The notes: generated by a model not told the origin, from the sequence alone. 64,000 bases of DNA from Oricola sp. (GCF_022763245.1 NZ_JALEGV010000012.1:1-64000); one strand, 5' to 3'. Positions 7,935 to 16,110 are shown, numbered from the stretch's first letter. Made by a program: numbers and translations.

Positions 7935-7954
7935 CCGTCACAAAAACGTCAAGA
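7935..7954 (+). promoter_or_regulatory. Pho-box-like direct repeat before ppk2
   Basis: CCGTCAC-AAAA-ACGTCAA gives two 7-bp repeats separated by 4 bp, the PhoB box layout (consensus CTGTCAT with an A/T-rich spacer), with about 13 of 18 positions matching. It ends about 45 bp before the PPK2 start, a sensible place for PhoB activation. Confidence 0.5.
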
Positions 7955-7998
7955 GTCGCACCGTAACAAGCCGTCCGACACGCAGGGAGAATTGAGCC

Positions 7999-8919
7999 AT
8001 GGCAGACGAGCCCAATCTGATGGACGGTAACGACTGGCTGGAGGCCGAACTCGCCGACACGCTGGACGAGGATTACGAGCTCGAGCTGGAAGACGCGGCG
8101 CTGTCGCTGGAGATCAAGAAGATCTACCAGCGCGCCCATGGCGCGACGATCCCCCGGCAGGATTACTTTCGCGGGCTCCTGAACCTGCAGGCCGAACTGA
8201 TCAAGCTGCAGGATTGGGTCATCCACACCGGTCAGCGGGTGGTCGTCCTCTTCGAGGGGCGCGATTCGGCCGGCAAGGGCGGCGTCATCAAGCGCATCAC
8301 GCAGCGGCTCAACCCGCGCGTCGTCCGCGTCGTCGCGCTGCCCGCCCCTTCCGACCGCGAGAAGACCCAGTGGTATTTCCAGCGCTACGTGCCGCATCTG
8401 CCGGCCGCCGGCGAGATCGTTCTCTTCGACCGCTCCTGGTACAACCGCGCCGGCGTCGAGCGCGTCATGGGCTTCGCCTCCAAGGACCAGGTCCAGCAGT
8501 TCTTCAATGACGTCCCGGAATTCGAGCGCATGCTGGTGCGCGACGGCGTGCATCTGGTGAAATACTGGTTCTCGATCACCGACGAGGAACAGCAATTGCG
8601 CTTCCTCATGCGCATTCACGATCCGCTCAAGCAGTGGAAACTGTCGCCGATGGACCTGCAGTCGCGGGTGCGCTGGGAGCAATACACCAAGGCCAAGGAG
8701 GAGATGTTCGCCCGCACTAACATCCCCGAGGCGCCCTGGTACATTGTCGAGGGCAACGACAAGAAGCGCGCGCGCCTGAACTGCATCGACCACCTGCTGA
8801 CGCTGTTCCCCTATGAGGACGTCCCGAGCGAGGATGTCGCCCTGCCCGACCGCGTCTTCAATCCGGACTACGAGCGCGCCGTGCTGCCGCGGGAACTCTA
8901 CGTTCCGAGCAAATACTGA
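7999..8919 (+). CDS. ppk2: Polyphosphate kinase 2 (PPK2, single domain)
   Basis: Transfers phosphate between polyphosphate and nucleoside diphosphates (or AMP, depending on subclass). The 306-residue length and single kinase domain fit class I PPK2 (NDP phosphorylation). Walker A is FEGRDSAGKGGVIKRI near residues 85-100; the lid/Walker B region is LFDRSWYNRAGVERVMGF. The tail WYIVEGNDKKRARLNCI is also typical. An acidic N-terminal extension of about 45 residues precedes the domain. GGGAGA lies before the ATG, and a Pho-box-like repeat lies upstream, suggesting phosphate-starvation control. It ends 3 bp from the convergent lipid kinase gene. Confidence 0.93.
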   Translation: MADEPNLMDGNDWLEAELADTLDEDYELELEDAALSLEIKKIYQRAHGATIPRQDYFRGLLNLQAELIKLQDWVIHTGQRVVVLFEGRDSAGKGGVIKRITQRLNPRVVRVVALPAPSDREKTQWYFQRYVPHLPAAGEIVLFDRSWYNRAGVERVMGFASKDQVQQFFNDVPEFERMLVRDGVHLVKYWFSITDEEQQLRFLMRIHDPLKQWKLSPMDLQSRVRWEQYTKAKEEMFARTNIPEAPWYIVEGNDKKRARLNCIDHLLTLFPYEDVPSEDVALPDRVFNPDYERAVLPRELYVPSKY

Positions 8920-8922
8920 CGG

Positions 8923-9837
8923 TCACTGACCGCGCCGGGCATGGTCCTCGTCCGGCGCGATCACCGTCAGCGCGCCCGGCGCCGTGCGAATTTCGACGGG
9001 TCCGTGCATGTGCACCAATTCGCCGTCCATCGCGGCCCGGATCGTCCCGCGCCGCGTCAGCCGCAGGCGAGTCGTCGTGAAGCGCTCCATCTGCGGCATG
9101 CCCGCCCAGTCGCCGGTCGAAAGCCGTGCCGCGATCGCGGCCAGTTCCGCCGGCCGCACCGTATGCGCCAGGTAGACGCCGAGCACGCCCCCGTCCACGC
9201 GGTCGGCATAGGGCAAGTGCCCTTCGCCGAAGGGATTGTTGGAGATCGCAAGGCCGGCCGTCACGAGCCGGCGCTCATTTCCATGCCCGTCGTCGAACCA
9301 CACCCTGACCCGCGGCGGCCGCATCAGCACGCGCCACAGGGAAGCGACGCTGCCCATCAGCTTGCCGATGCGCGAACCGAAACTCTGCCGGTCCCGCAAC
9401 GCGATCATCTTCGGACGCAGCCCGAGCGAGAATTCGTGGATGAACGGCCGGTCATTGGCAAACGCGATGTCGGCCTTTGCCGGCTTTCCGCTCGCGACCG
9501 CGTCGACGGCCGCTTCCAGGTCGAGCGGAATGCCCAGCGAACGGGCGAACAGGTTCATGTTGCCGCCGGGCAGGATCGCGAGCGCCTTCTTCGCGTCATG
9601 TGCGATACCGGCCGCCAGCGAGATCGTGCCGTCGCCGCCCCCGGCCAGGATCGCGTCCGCTTCCGCGGAACGCGCGGCTTCGCCGAGCGCCTCCGGCAGG
9701 TCCTTGCCCTCGTGCAAGGTGACGGAAATCGTGTGACCTTCCTCGCCAAAGCGCGTCTCGATCTGCTCGACGAGCGCATCGAGGTCGGCCGTCTTCAGGC
9801 TGGAAGCATCACGATTGAGGACAGCGATATATCTCAA
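8923..9837 (-). CDS. Diacylglycerol/sphingosine kinase-like lipid kinase
   Basis: A DAGK catalytic-domain protein of about 304 residues, expected to phosphorylate a lipid such as diacylglycerol. It shows the nucleotide-binding GGGDGTISLAAG motif, the LPGGNMNLFARSLGI block (variant of LPxGTxNxfA), and the C-terminal AAMDGELVHMHGPVEIR sheet. The start is uncertain. TTG at 9837 gives MRYIAVLNRD, the normal family start, with AAGAGGG four bases upstream; in-frame codons further upstream (up to 9936) would add up to 33 residues with no family similarity. It converges with ppk2; the adjacent luxR is divergent. Whether it is recycling or modifying membrane lipid cannot be told. Confidence 0.85.
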   Translation of the reverse strand: MRYIAVLNRDASSLKTADLDALVEQIETRFGEEGHTISVTLHEGKDLPEALGEAARSAEADAILAGGGDGTISLAAGIAHDAKKALAILPGGNMNLFARSLGIPLDLEAAVDAVASGKPAKADIAFANDRPFIHEFSLGLRPKMIALRDRQSFGSRIGKLMGSVASLWRVLMRPPRVRVWFDDGHGNERRLVTAGLAISNNPFGEGHLPYADRVDGGVLGVYLAHTVRPAELAAIAARLSTGDWAGMPQMERFTTTRLRLTRRGTIRAAMDGELVHMHGPVEIRTAPGALTVIAPDEDHARRGQ

Positions 9838-9940
9838 GATACCCTCTTGTCTCACACCCGGATCATCGGCACTGGCGATTGAACCATCGCGCGCCAGGCC
9901 TGTCACTTCTCGGTGCAGCGACGCCGGCCCGGCCACTCGG

Positions 9941-9983
9941 CAGTTGTGATATGCAAACAGATTGGCCTACAATTAGTTGCATA
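9941..9983. promoter_or_regulatory. Dyad elements upstream of luxR
   Basis: TATGCAA (9950-9956) and TTGCATA (9977-9983) form a perfect 7-bp inverted repeat with a 20-bp spacer. Overlapping it, 9941-9960 is an imperfect 20-bp dyad (6 of 10 positions) of lux-box size. It lies between the divergent lipid kinase gene and luxR, so it may be the quorum-sensing operator or a site for another regulator. Confidence 0.35.
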
Positions 9984-10059
9984 GATTCTTCATCATGGGG
10001 ACCGCATGCGCTGCATGCGAAGATGATCGAATTTCGGCCAAAGGGGGGCCTACCGCCAA

Positions 10060-10800
10060 ATGTATCGCGTACTGGTTGCGCCTGACTTTGTCATCGCGCC
10101 CTCCAATCCGGATTTTCCGCCGGCCATTCTCGAAGCGATGAAGATCGCGCGCGATCAGACGCAGAGCAACTACATCTCCTTCTGGGCGCGGCTGGAGGGC
10201 AACGGCCTTGCCTCCAACATCATCGTGACCACCTACCCGGCGCATTGGCTGGAGCGCTATACGGAACGCAACTACGCCCATATCGATCCGGTCATCGTCA
10301 AAGGCCTGGATTCGGTGGGTGCCGTCATCTTCGATCATCGCCATCCCGAACATGCCGGCCTGACGGAAATGGCCGAAGGCGCCATCGAGTTCGACATCGG
10401 CCTCTACACGGTCGGCATCCCCATCCACATCTCCCCGGGCATTCACTCGGTCACGACGTTTGCAACCGATGTCGATGTGACCGGGGCGACGGACGAAGCG
10501 GCCGGCCTGATGGCCAAGTTCCGCGAGCATGCCCATATCATCGCCCTGACGGTCACCGAGCGTTTCCTGAAGAACGATCCGCCCAAGGTCGCGCTCAGCG
10601 ACCGGGAGATCGAGGTGCTCTACTGGGGCGCGCAGGGCAAGACCGACAAGGAGATCGGCGAGACGATGAAACTCTCGCGCTGGACGATCGTCGCCCACAT
10701 GCAAAGCGCCAAGAGCAAGTTGCACGTGGCCAACAAGCCCGCCGCCATCGCCCGCGCCATAGAGTTGAATCTATTCAGTCGATACGAGCATAAGTTGTAA
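10060..10800 (+). CDS. LuxR family acyl-homoserine-lactone receptor
   Basis: 246-residue quorum-sensing transcription factor. The N-terminal autoinducer-binding domain has the expected ligand-pocket residues: Trp63 and Tyr67 (HWLERY) and Asp76-Pro77 (HIDP). The later aromatic residue that is Trp85 in TraR appears to be Phe91. The C-terminal GerE helix-turn-helix spans about 179-235, with LSDREIEVLYWGAQGKTDKE and LSRWTIVAHMQSAKSKL. ATG 10060 is preceded by an AAGGGGGG stretch. It is followed 49 bp later by the luxI synthase gene on the same strand, so the two form a receptor-synthase pair. The exact signal is unknown. Confidence 0.92.
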   Translation: MYRVLVAPDFVIAPSNPDFPPAILEAMKIARDQTQSNYISFWARLEGNGLASNIIVTTYPAHWLERYTERNYAHIDPVIVKGLDSVGAVIFDHRHPEHAGLTEMAEGAIEFDIGLYTVGIPIHISPGIHSVTTFATDVDVTGATDEAAGLMAKFREHAHIIALTVTERFLKNDPPKVALSDREIEVLYWGAQGKTDKEIGETMKLSRWTIVAHMQSAKSKLHVANKPAAIARAIELNLFSRYEHKL

Positions 10801-10849
10801 TCCTCCTCCAGTTGAGATATGACAGCCTTCGATGTAACCGGAGGTTGCA

Positions 10850-11548
10850 ATGATCATCCATGTCGAGACGCATGACCGTCCACGATACACGCGCGAGGTC
10901 TCGGCCTATTTTCGGTTGCGCAAGACGGTATTCCACGACCAGCTCGGCTGGGACGTTCCCGTGCATGGCGACGAGGAGCGCGACCCGCTGGACGAGATGC
11001 CCTGCACCTATGCGCTGTCGGTAGATGCGGCCGGCGCGGTCAATGCCGGCATCAGACTGATCCCGACGACGCAGACCACCCTGCTCGATCTCGCCTTCGA
11101 CGGCCTCGTGCCGGAAGGCCTCCATTTCAGTTCGCCGACGATCTGGGAACTGTCCCGCTTCTGCGTCGATCGCCGGAATGCCGGGGGCCGGTTGCCGGTG
11201 GGGCTCGGTCTCGCGACGCTGGAACTGTCACTCGCCAATTTCGAATATGCTCGGCGCAACGGCATCACGCATTACATCACCGTGACGGAGCAGCGCATCT
11301 TCGAGCTCACCCGCGTCTTCGACCTCGGCTGCGAACTGCTGGGCCATCAGACGATCGACGGCTGTCCGGTGGTCTGCTGTCTCATCCAGATCGACGAGCA
11401 TGTCCGGCGACTGACGGAACGCTACCGCCCGCTCATGCAGGCGCGACAGCCTTCTTGTAGAGATGCCACGTCGCATGCCCCAGCACCGGCAGCGTCACAA
11501 CCAGACCGAGAAATACCGGTACCGACGAGACGATCACCGCAAGCGTGA
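10850..11548 (+). CDS. Acyl-homoserine-lactone synthase (LuxI family)
   Basis: Makes an acyl-homoserine lactone from S-adenosylmethionine and an acyl donor. All canonical residues are present at nearly canonical positions: Arg24, Phe28, Trp34, Glu43, Asp45, Asp48, then GIRLIPTT with Arg69, and IWELSRFCVD with Glu100 and Arg103. GGAGG lies 7 nt before the ATG. The 232-residue length exceeds the usual 190-215. About the last 38 residues (Pro, Ser, Arg-rich, no family similarity) are encoded antisense to the 3' end of the convergent DUF2189 gene, which suggests a lost ancestral stop. It lies directly downstream of luxR. Confidence 0.93.
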   Translation: MIIHVETHDRPRYTREVSAYFRLRKTVFHDQLGWDVPVHGDEERDPLDEMPCTYALSVDAAGAVNAGIRLIPTTQTTLLDLAFDGLVPEGLHFSSPTIWELSRFCVDRRNAGGRLPVGLGLATLELSLANFEYARRNGITHYITVTEQRIFELTRVFDLGCELLGHQTIDGCPVVCCLIQIDEHVRRLTERYRPLMQARQPSCRDATSHAPAPAASQPDREIPVPTRRSPQA

Positions 11549-12233
11549 CGAACAAGCCCCATCCCAGCATCGGGATCGGGCTGGTGGAGACCGACTTCAC
11601 GCTGGTGATCATCGCCGTGACGAAATCGGCCTCGCGGTCGAGAAGCAGCGGGATGGAGATGACGGTGATCGAGAACAGCACCATCGCAAGCACCGCGCCC
11701 ACCACATGGCCGACCCCGAGGAAGATCCAGCCCTGGGTCGTGGTGAAGATGACGTCCAGAAACCGGTCGAGCGTCGAGAAGGAGGATCGCGCCAGGATGA
11801 TCGCCACGAGCAGGCGTACCTGGTACATCCACACCCAGAAGACGAACAGCATCACGAAGGCCATCCACGCCAGTTCGCGTTGCCGCTGCAGCCAGATCAC
11901 GCCCAGCACCTCGCCCCAGTTCAGGGGCTGGCCGGCCTGCAGCCTGCGGCTGACTTCGTAGAGCCCCACCGCGACGAACGGGCCGATCAGCGGGAAGCCG
12001 ATCGCCACCGGGTAGATCATCCACGGAATGTCCCAGACGGTCAGCGACAGGGCGATGACGATGCCGCCCAGCGCATAGACCCCGCCGAAAAACAGCCCGA
12101 ACAGCGGCGCCGACGCGAAGTCGGACAGGCCCTTGCGCAGCACCTCAGCGAGGTCGCGCAATTCTATTCTGTTGACCTTCGGCATGCCCGGCGCCCGCCG
12201 GACCGCGCCTGCCACTTCGTTGTCGTCCGCCAT
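11433..12233 (-). CDS. DUF2189 integral membrane protein
   Basis: 266-residue polytopic membrane protein, with about six hydrophobic spans starting near FGLFFGGVYALGGIVIALSL and ending with VIVSSVPVFLGLVVTLPVLG. A soluble head precedes it (KVNRIELRDLAEVLRKGLSDF), and the conserved family end GHATWHLYKKAV closes it. Pfam DUF2189 members are putative membrane proteins without known activity. ATG 12233 has a strong GGGAGGAG about 7 nt upstream. A perfect FNR/FixK box lies 58 bp upstream, so induction at low oxygen is likely. The last 116 bp overlap the 3' end of luxI on the other strand, yet the conserved C-terminal sequence shows that this reading frame is the older one. Confidence 0.88.
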   Translation of the reverse strand: MADDNEVAGAVRRAPGMPKVNRIELRDLAEVLRKGLSDFASAPLFGLFFGGVYALGGIVIALSLTVWDIPWMIYPVAIGFPLIGPFVAVGLYEVSRRLQAGQPLNWGEVLGVIWLQRQRELAWMAFVMLFVFWVWMYQVRLLVAIILARSSFSTLDRFLDVIFTTTQGWIFLGVGHVVGAVLAMVLFSITVISIPLLLDREADFVTAMITSVKSVSTSPIPMLGWGLFVTLAVIVSSVPVFLGLVVTLPVLGHATWHLYKKAVAPA

Positions 12234-12290
12234 GATGTCTCCTCCCGCTCCCACCTGCGACAGATTGATGCGGGCGGCAATTGCGCTCAT

Positions 12291-12304
12291 TGACGCATGT
12301 CAAA
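12291..12304. promoter_or_regulatory. Perfect FNR/FixK-type box
   Basis: TTGACGCATGTCAA matches the FNR/FixK consensus TTGAY-N4-RTCAA and is a full palindrome in its arms. It lies between two divergent genes, 58 bp from the DUF2189 start and 69 bp from the small membrane protein start, distances that would allow activation in either direction. Confidence 0.65.
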
Positions 12305-12372
12305 CGCACAAGCTCCATGCGCGGCAAACTGTTGCGCTTGGAAGCCGAACCGGCATCGGATAACCTGAAAAC

Positions 12373-12558
12373 ATGAGCGAGAAGGCGATCAACGACCAGA
12401 CTTCGATGTCTTCGGCGGCCCTGCCGGAGGGCCGCGTGCTGCTCGTGGGCGCCCTGATGACCGCGCTGATCGGGCTCATCGGTTTCGCCGGCTGGGTGCT
12501 GCATGGCGACACGCTTTTCTGGTCGCTTCTCCAGGCGGGTCTCGCCTGGTGCGGGTAG
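12373..12558 (+). CDS. Small membrane protein of unknown function
   Basis: 61 residues with a polar N terminus of about 20 residues followed by VLLVGALMTALIGLIGFAGWVL and a second hydrophobic stretch (TLFWSLLQAGLAW), so one or two membrane spans. No family recognised. No strong Shine-Dalgarno is visible, which lowers confidence. Its place between a FixK-type box and a SCO gene, on the same strand with an 83-bp gap, suggests a respiratory accessory protein. Confidence 0.5.
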   Translation: MSEKAINDQTSMSSAALPEGRVLLVGALMTALIGLIGFAGWVLHGDTLFWSLLQAGLAWCG

Positions 12559-12641
12559 CCCTGCCCGCCGCGCCGAAATGACGGGATGAAATCTCGCCCC
12601 TGCGCGCCTAAATGGAAGCCGAAACATTCAAGAGGTTTGAA

Positions 12642-13220
12642 ATGCGCACGATCATCGCCGCCCTCATTGTCGTGTTGGGCGCGACAGGCGCCTGGCTTGG
12701 CTACGAGATCTACCGCCAGTCCGCCACGGACGCAGGCGAGGCCTATGGCGTCGCCTTCAACCTGGTCGACCAGGATGGCGATCCGATCAGCGAACAGGCG
12801 TTCCGCGGCAACCCCACGGTCCTGTTCTTCGGCTTCACCCACTGCCCGGAAATCTGCCCGACGACGCTCTACGAGTTGAGCAGCTGGTTTGGCGAACTCG
12901 GCGACGACGGCGCAGACATCAAGGCCTATTTCGTGTCCATCGATCCGGAACGCGACACGCCCGACATTCTCGGCGACTACATCTCCAACGTGACCGATCG
13001 CGTCCGCGGCATCACCGGCGATCCGGATGCGGTGCGCGACATGGCACGCGGCTTCAACATCTATTTCAAGCGCGTCGATCTCGACGACGGCGACTACACG
13101 ATGGACCACACCGCCTCGATCCTGCTGCTCGACAGCGAGGGACGGTTCCGCAAGACCATCGCCTGGGGCGAGAACACCGACACCGCGCTGCAGAAGCTGC
13201 GCGATCTGGCCAAGACCTGA
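12642..13220 (+). CDS. SCO family copper chaperone / thioredoxin-like protein
   Basis: 192 residues. SCO1/SenC proteins deliver copper to the CuA site of cytochrome c oxidase, or act as a redox partner there. One N-terminal membrane anchor (IIAALIVVLGATGAWLGYEI) is followed by a periplasmic thioredoxin fold. The copper-binding HCPEICPTT (CxxxC) is at about residues 67-75, and the partner His is in MDHTASILL near 160. DIKAYFVSIDPERDTPDIL is the typical third block. ATG 12642 with AAGAGGT upstream is preferred over the ATG at 12612, because it puts the anchor at the N terminus. Oxidase subunits are not in the window; the upstream FixK-type box points to oxygen control. Confidence 0.92.
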   Translation: MRTIIAALIVVLGATGAWLGYEIYRQSATDAGEAYGVAFNLVDQDGDPISEQAFRGNPTVLFFGFTHCPEICPTTLYELSSWFGELGDDGADIKAYFVSIDPERDTPDILGDYISNVTDRVRGITGDPDAVRDMARGFNIYFKRVDLDDGDYTMDHTASILLLDSEGRFRKTIAWGENTDTALQKLRDLAKT

Positions 13221-13318
13221 ACGATCGGCCCCAAGCTTGGGACGGACCCCGTGCGCGCCTTGCCGAACGCGGCGCGAAGCCGATATGACCGTGTGAACGG
13301 CAATCGAGGCGCGCGGTC

Positions 13319-15166
13319 ATGGAACACATAGCGGTCAAGCTGGCCTTCGTCGCCGCAGCCGGCATTGCCGCCCAATGGCTGGCGTGGCGTCTTCGGCTTC
13401 CAGCGATCGTGCTGCTTCTGGCGGCCGGCTTTCTCGCCGGCCCGGTCACCGGATTCATCGTGCCGGCGCGCGATTTCGGCGACGTCTACCAGCCGGCGAT
13501 CGGCCTTGCCGTCGCGATCATCCTCTTCGAGGGCGGGCTGACACTCAATTTCCGCGAGATCCGCGAGACGTCCAAGGCCGTGCGCCGCATCGTCATTCTG
13601 GGTGGCCCGCTGACCTGGATCGGCGCGGCGCTCGCCGGCCGCTATGTCGGCGGCCTGGAATGGCCGGTCGCGATCATCCTCGGCGCTCTGCTCGTCGTCA
13701 CCGGGCCGACGGTGATCATGCCGCTGCTGCGCTCGGCGAAACTCACCGCACGGCCGGCCTCGCTGCTGCGCTGGGAAGCGATCGTCAACGATCCCATCGG
13801 CGCCCTCTTCGCCGTGATTTCACTGGAGATCTTTCTCGCCCTGCATGGCGGACACGGTGCCGACAACCTCTTCCTCGAGATCGTCGCCGCCTTCGCCTTC
13901 GCGGTCGTCGCCGGCGTCGGGGTCGGCCAGTTTTTCGTCTGGGCGTTCGTGCGTGGGCATGTGCCCGAATATCTCAAGGCCCCCGTCCTGTTCGCCTCGG
14001 TGCTCGCGCTCTTCTCCCTGTCGAACCTGATCCTCGAGGAATCCGGCCTTCTGACGGTGACGGTCATGGGCATCCGCATGGCCAACTCACGCCTCGCCTC
14101 GCTCACCGAATTGCGCCGCTTCAAGGAAACGATCACCGTGTTGCTCGTCTCGGGCCTGTTCGTGATCCTCACCGCGGCACTGGAATGGCGCGTGATCGAA
14201 GCGCTCGACTGGCGCGCCGTCGCCTTCGTCGTCGCCCTGCTCTTCGTCGTCCGGCCCGCGGCCATCTTCGTATCCACCGTCGGGGCGGGCCTCACCTGGC
14301 AGGAGCGGCTGCTTACCGCCTGGATCGCGCCGCGCGGCATCGTCGCCGTCGCCGTGGCCAGCCTGTTCGGCGCGCTTCTGACCGCCTCGCAGGTGCCGGA
14401 CGGCGAACGCATGGTCGCCTTCACATTCGCCGTGGTGACGGCGACGATCTTCCTGCACGGCTTTTCGCTCGCCCCGCTCGCGCGCATTCTCGGCCTGCGC
14501 ATGTCGGGCAAGCCGGGCGTCCTGATCGTCGGCGGTTCGCGCTGGGCGACCGCGCTCGCCGAAAAGCTGAAGGCGATGGAGGTTCCCGTCACCATCGCCG
14601 ACGCCAACTGGAACCATCTCACCGACGCCCGCCAGGCCGGCCTGGACACCCATTTCGGCGAACCGCTCTCAGAACACGCCCATCACAATCTCAATGTCGG
14701 CCGCTTCGACGCGTTGATCGCGGCAACCGACAATGACGCCTACAACGCGCTGATCTGTACCGATTTCGGCCCGGAACTTGGCCGCAACAATGTCTACGAG
14801 ATCGGCGATTCGCGTGAACGTTCGGACCGCCGCGCCATGCATTTCACCATTGGCGGCCGGCAATTGTTCAAGCCCGGCCTGCATTTTCGCGAGCTGCGCC
14901 GCCGCCACGACATGGGCTGGAGCTTCCAGTCCACCCGGCTGACCGACGAATTCACCTTCGAGGACTATCTGGAAAGCCGGCCGGAGGACACACGGGTCAT
15001 ACTGTGGCGCAAGCCGGACGGCGCGCTGATCTTCCACTGCAACTGCAACGGTTCGAAGCCGCATCCAGACGACGAGATTTTGAGCTTCGCTCCGCCGCGG
15101 CCTGCTGATAAGGCTGGCGACCGCGACCCGAAACCGGCCAAGACCGCCGACAACAAGACCGACTGA
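13319..15166 (+). CDS. CPA1-type cation/proton antiporter with TrkA-N-like tail
   Basis: 615 residues. The N-terminal ~400 residues form a Na+/H+ exchanger domain with about 12 spans. LAVAIILFEGGLTLNFREI is the typical helix pair, and WEAIVNDPIGAL supplies the Asn-Asp (ND) transport motif of electroneutral or CPA1 exchangers. The cytoplasmic tail starts KPGVLIVGGSRWATALAEKL and looks like a nucleotide-binding (TrkA-N/RCK) fold (IADANWNHLTDARQAG, ALIAATDNDAYNAL), suggesting ligand gating. A disordered Lys/Pro/Asp end follows. Na+ versus K+ specificity is not decidable. The stop is 1 bp before prmA, so the two are co-transcribed. Confidence 0.9.
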   Translation: MEHIAVKLAFVAAAGIAAQWLAWRLRLPAIVLLLAAGFLAGPVTGFIVPARDFGDVYQPAIGLAVAIILFEGGLTLNFREIRETSKAVRRIVILGGPLTWIGAALAGRYVGGLEWPVAIILGALLVVTGPTVIMPLLRSAKLTARPASLLRWEAIVNDPIGALFAVISLEIFLALHGGHGADNLFLEIVAAFAFAVVAGVGVGQFFVWAFVRGHVPEYLKAPVLFASVLALFSLSNLILEESGLLTVTVMGIRMANSRLASLTELRRFKETITVLLVSGLFVILTAALEWRVIEALDWRAVAFVVALLFVVRPAAIFVSTVGAGLTWQERLLTAWIAPRGIVAVAVASLFGALLTASQVPDGERMVAFTFAVVTATIFLHGFSLAPLARILGLRMSGKPGVLIVGGSRWATALAEKLKAMEVPVTIADANWNHLTDARQAGLDTHFGEPLSEHAHHNLNVGRFDALIAATDNDAYNALICTDFGPELGRNNVYEIGDSRERSDRRAMHFTIGGRQLFKPGLHFRELRRRHDMGWSFQSTRLTDEFTFEDYLESRPEDTRVILWRKPDGALIFHCNCNGSKPHPDDEILSFAPPRPADKAGDRDPKPAKTADNKTD

Positions 15167-15167
15167 C

Positions 15168-16052
15168 ATGCCGCAAACCCGCCTTCACCTCTCCGCCCAA
15201 AAGAATGAAGCGGACCGTATCTTCGCGCTCCTGGAACAGGAGTTCGAGGAAGACGGCCTCGCCCTCGCCAACATGGAAATCGACGAGGCGGCACTGCTCT
15301 ACGAGGTCTCGGTCTACGTGGACGGGGAGGACGAAGACATCGCCGCCGTCGAGGACAGGATCGCGTCGTGCCTCGGCTCGGACGGCTTCGGCCTGGACAT
15401 CGGCCGCGAAGTGCTGCCGGAAATCGATTGGGTGGCCAAATCGCTGGAGGGGCTGAAACCGGTGCGCGCCGGGCGCTTCCTGGTCCATGGAAGCCATGAC
15501 CGCGACGCCGTGCGCGCCAACGACATCGCCCTCGAGATCGAGGCCGGCCAGGCCTTCGGCACGGGCCACCACGGCACCACGGCCGGCTGCCTGATCGTCC
15601 TGGAGCAGCTCATCGCCGCGCGGCAGCCCGCCAACGCGCTCGATCTCGGCACCGGCAGCGGCGTGCTGGCGATCGCGCTTGCAAAACGCGCCCACTGCCC
15701 GGTGCTCGCCACCGATATCGATCCGGTGGCGACCCGCGTGGCGAAGGCCAATGCCCGCCTCAACGGCGAAACCGGTGTCATCCGTTTCGAGACGGCGACC
15801 GGGTTCAGCCATCGCGCCTTCGTCGAGGAAGGCCCCTTCGACCTGATCGTCGCCAACATCCTGGCACGACCGCTGATGCGCATGGCGCCGAAGATCGCGG
15901 ACAATCTGGCTCCGGGCGGACGCGTCGTTCTTTCGGGCATCCTGGCGACTCAACGCTGGAAGGTGCTCGCGGCCTTCCGGCAGGCCGGTCTCTTCCATCG
16001 GCGCACCCTGTGGCGCGACGAATGGGTCACCCTGCACCTCGAGGGCCACTGA
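15168..16052 (+). CDS. prmA: Ribosomal protein L11 methyltransferase
   Basis: 294 residues. Methylates lysines and the N terminus of ribosomal protein L11 with S-adenosylmethionine. Visible motifs are FGTGHHGTTAGCL (the family's substrate-proximal block), ALDLGTGSGVLAIALAK (SAM site, motif I), VLATDIDPVA (motif II), and DLIVANILARPL (motif IV with the NPPY-like N-I-L). The N-terminal third is the variable L11-recognition domain. It follows the antiporter by one base. A terminator shared with the convergent DUF1127 gene lies just after the stop. Confidence 0.94.
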   Translation: MPQTRLHLSAQKNEADRIFALLEQEFEEDGLALANMEIDEAALLYEVSVYVDGEDEDIAAVEDRIASCLGSDGFGLDIGREVLPEIDWVAKSLEGLKPVRAGRFLVHGSHDRDAVRANDIALEIEAGQAFGTGHHGTTAGCLIVLEQLIAARQPANALDLGTGSGVLAIALAKRAHCPVLATDIDPVATRVAKANARLNGETGVIRFETATGFSHRAFVEEGPFDLIVANILARPLMRMAPKIADNLAPGGRVVLSGILATQRWKVLAAFRQAGLFHRRTLWRDEWVTLHLEGH

Positions 16053-16058
16053 AACGAC

Positions 16059-16086
16059 AAAGGGCGGCCCCGAAGGACCGCCCCCA
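16059..16086 (-). terminator. Hairpin terminator with UUCG tetraloop
   Basis: On the minus strand GGGCGGTCC-TTCG-GGGCCGCCC is a 9-bp stem (one mispair/wobble) closed by a stable C(UUCG)G loop, followed by TTT. It ends the DUF1127 transcript and probably also serves prmA from the other side. Confidence 0.65.
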
Positions 16087-16110
16087 ATCTCAATGGCGCA
16101 GCGCGCGAAC

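Noticed and set aside
13230-13241. 12-bp palindrome CCCAAGCTTGGG after the SCO gene
   Set aside because: No T-run, and short palindromes of this kind occur by chance; not given as a terminator or operator.
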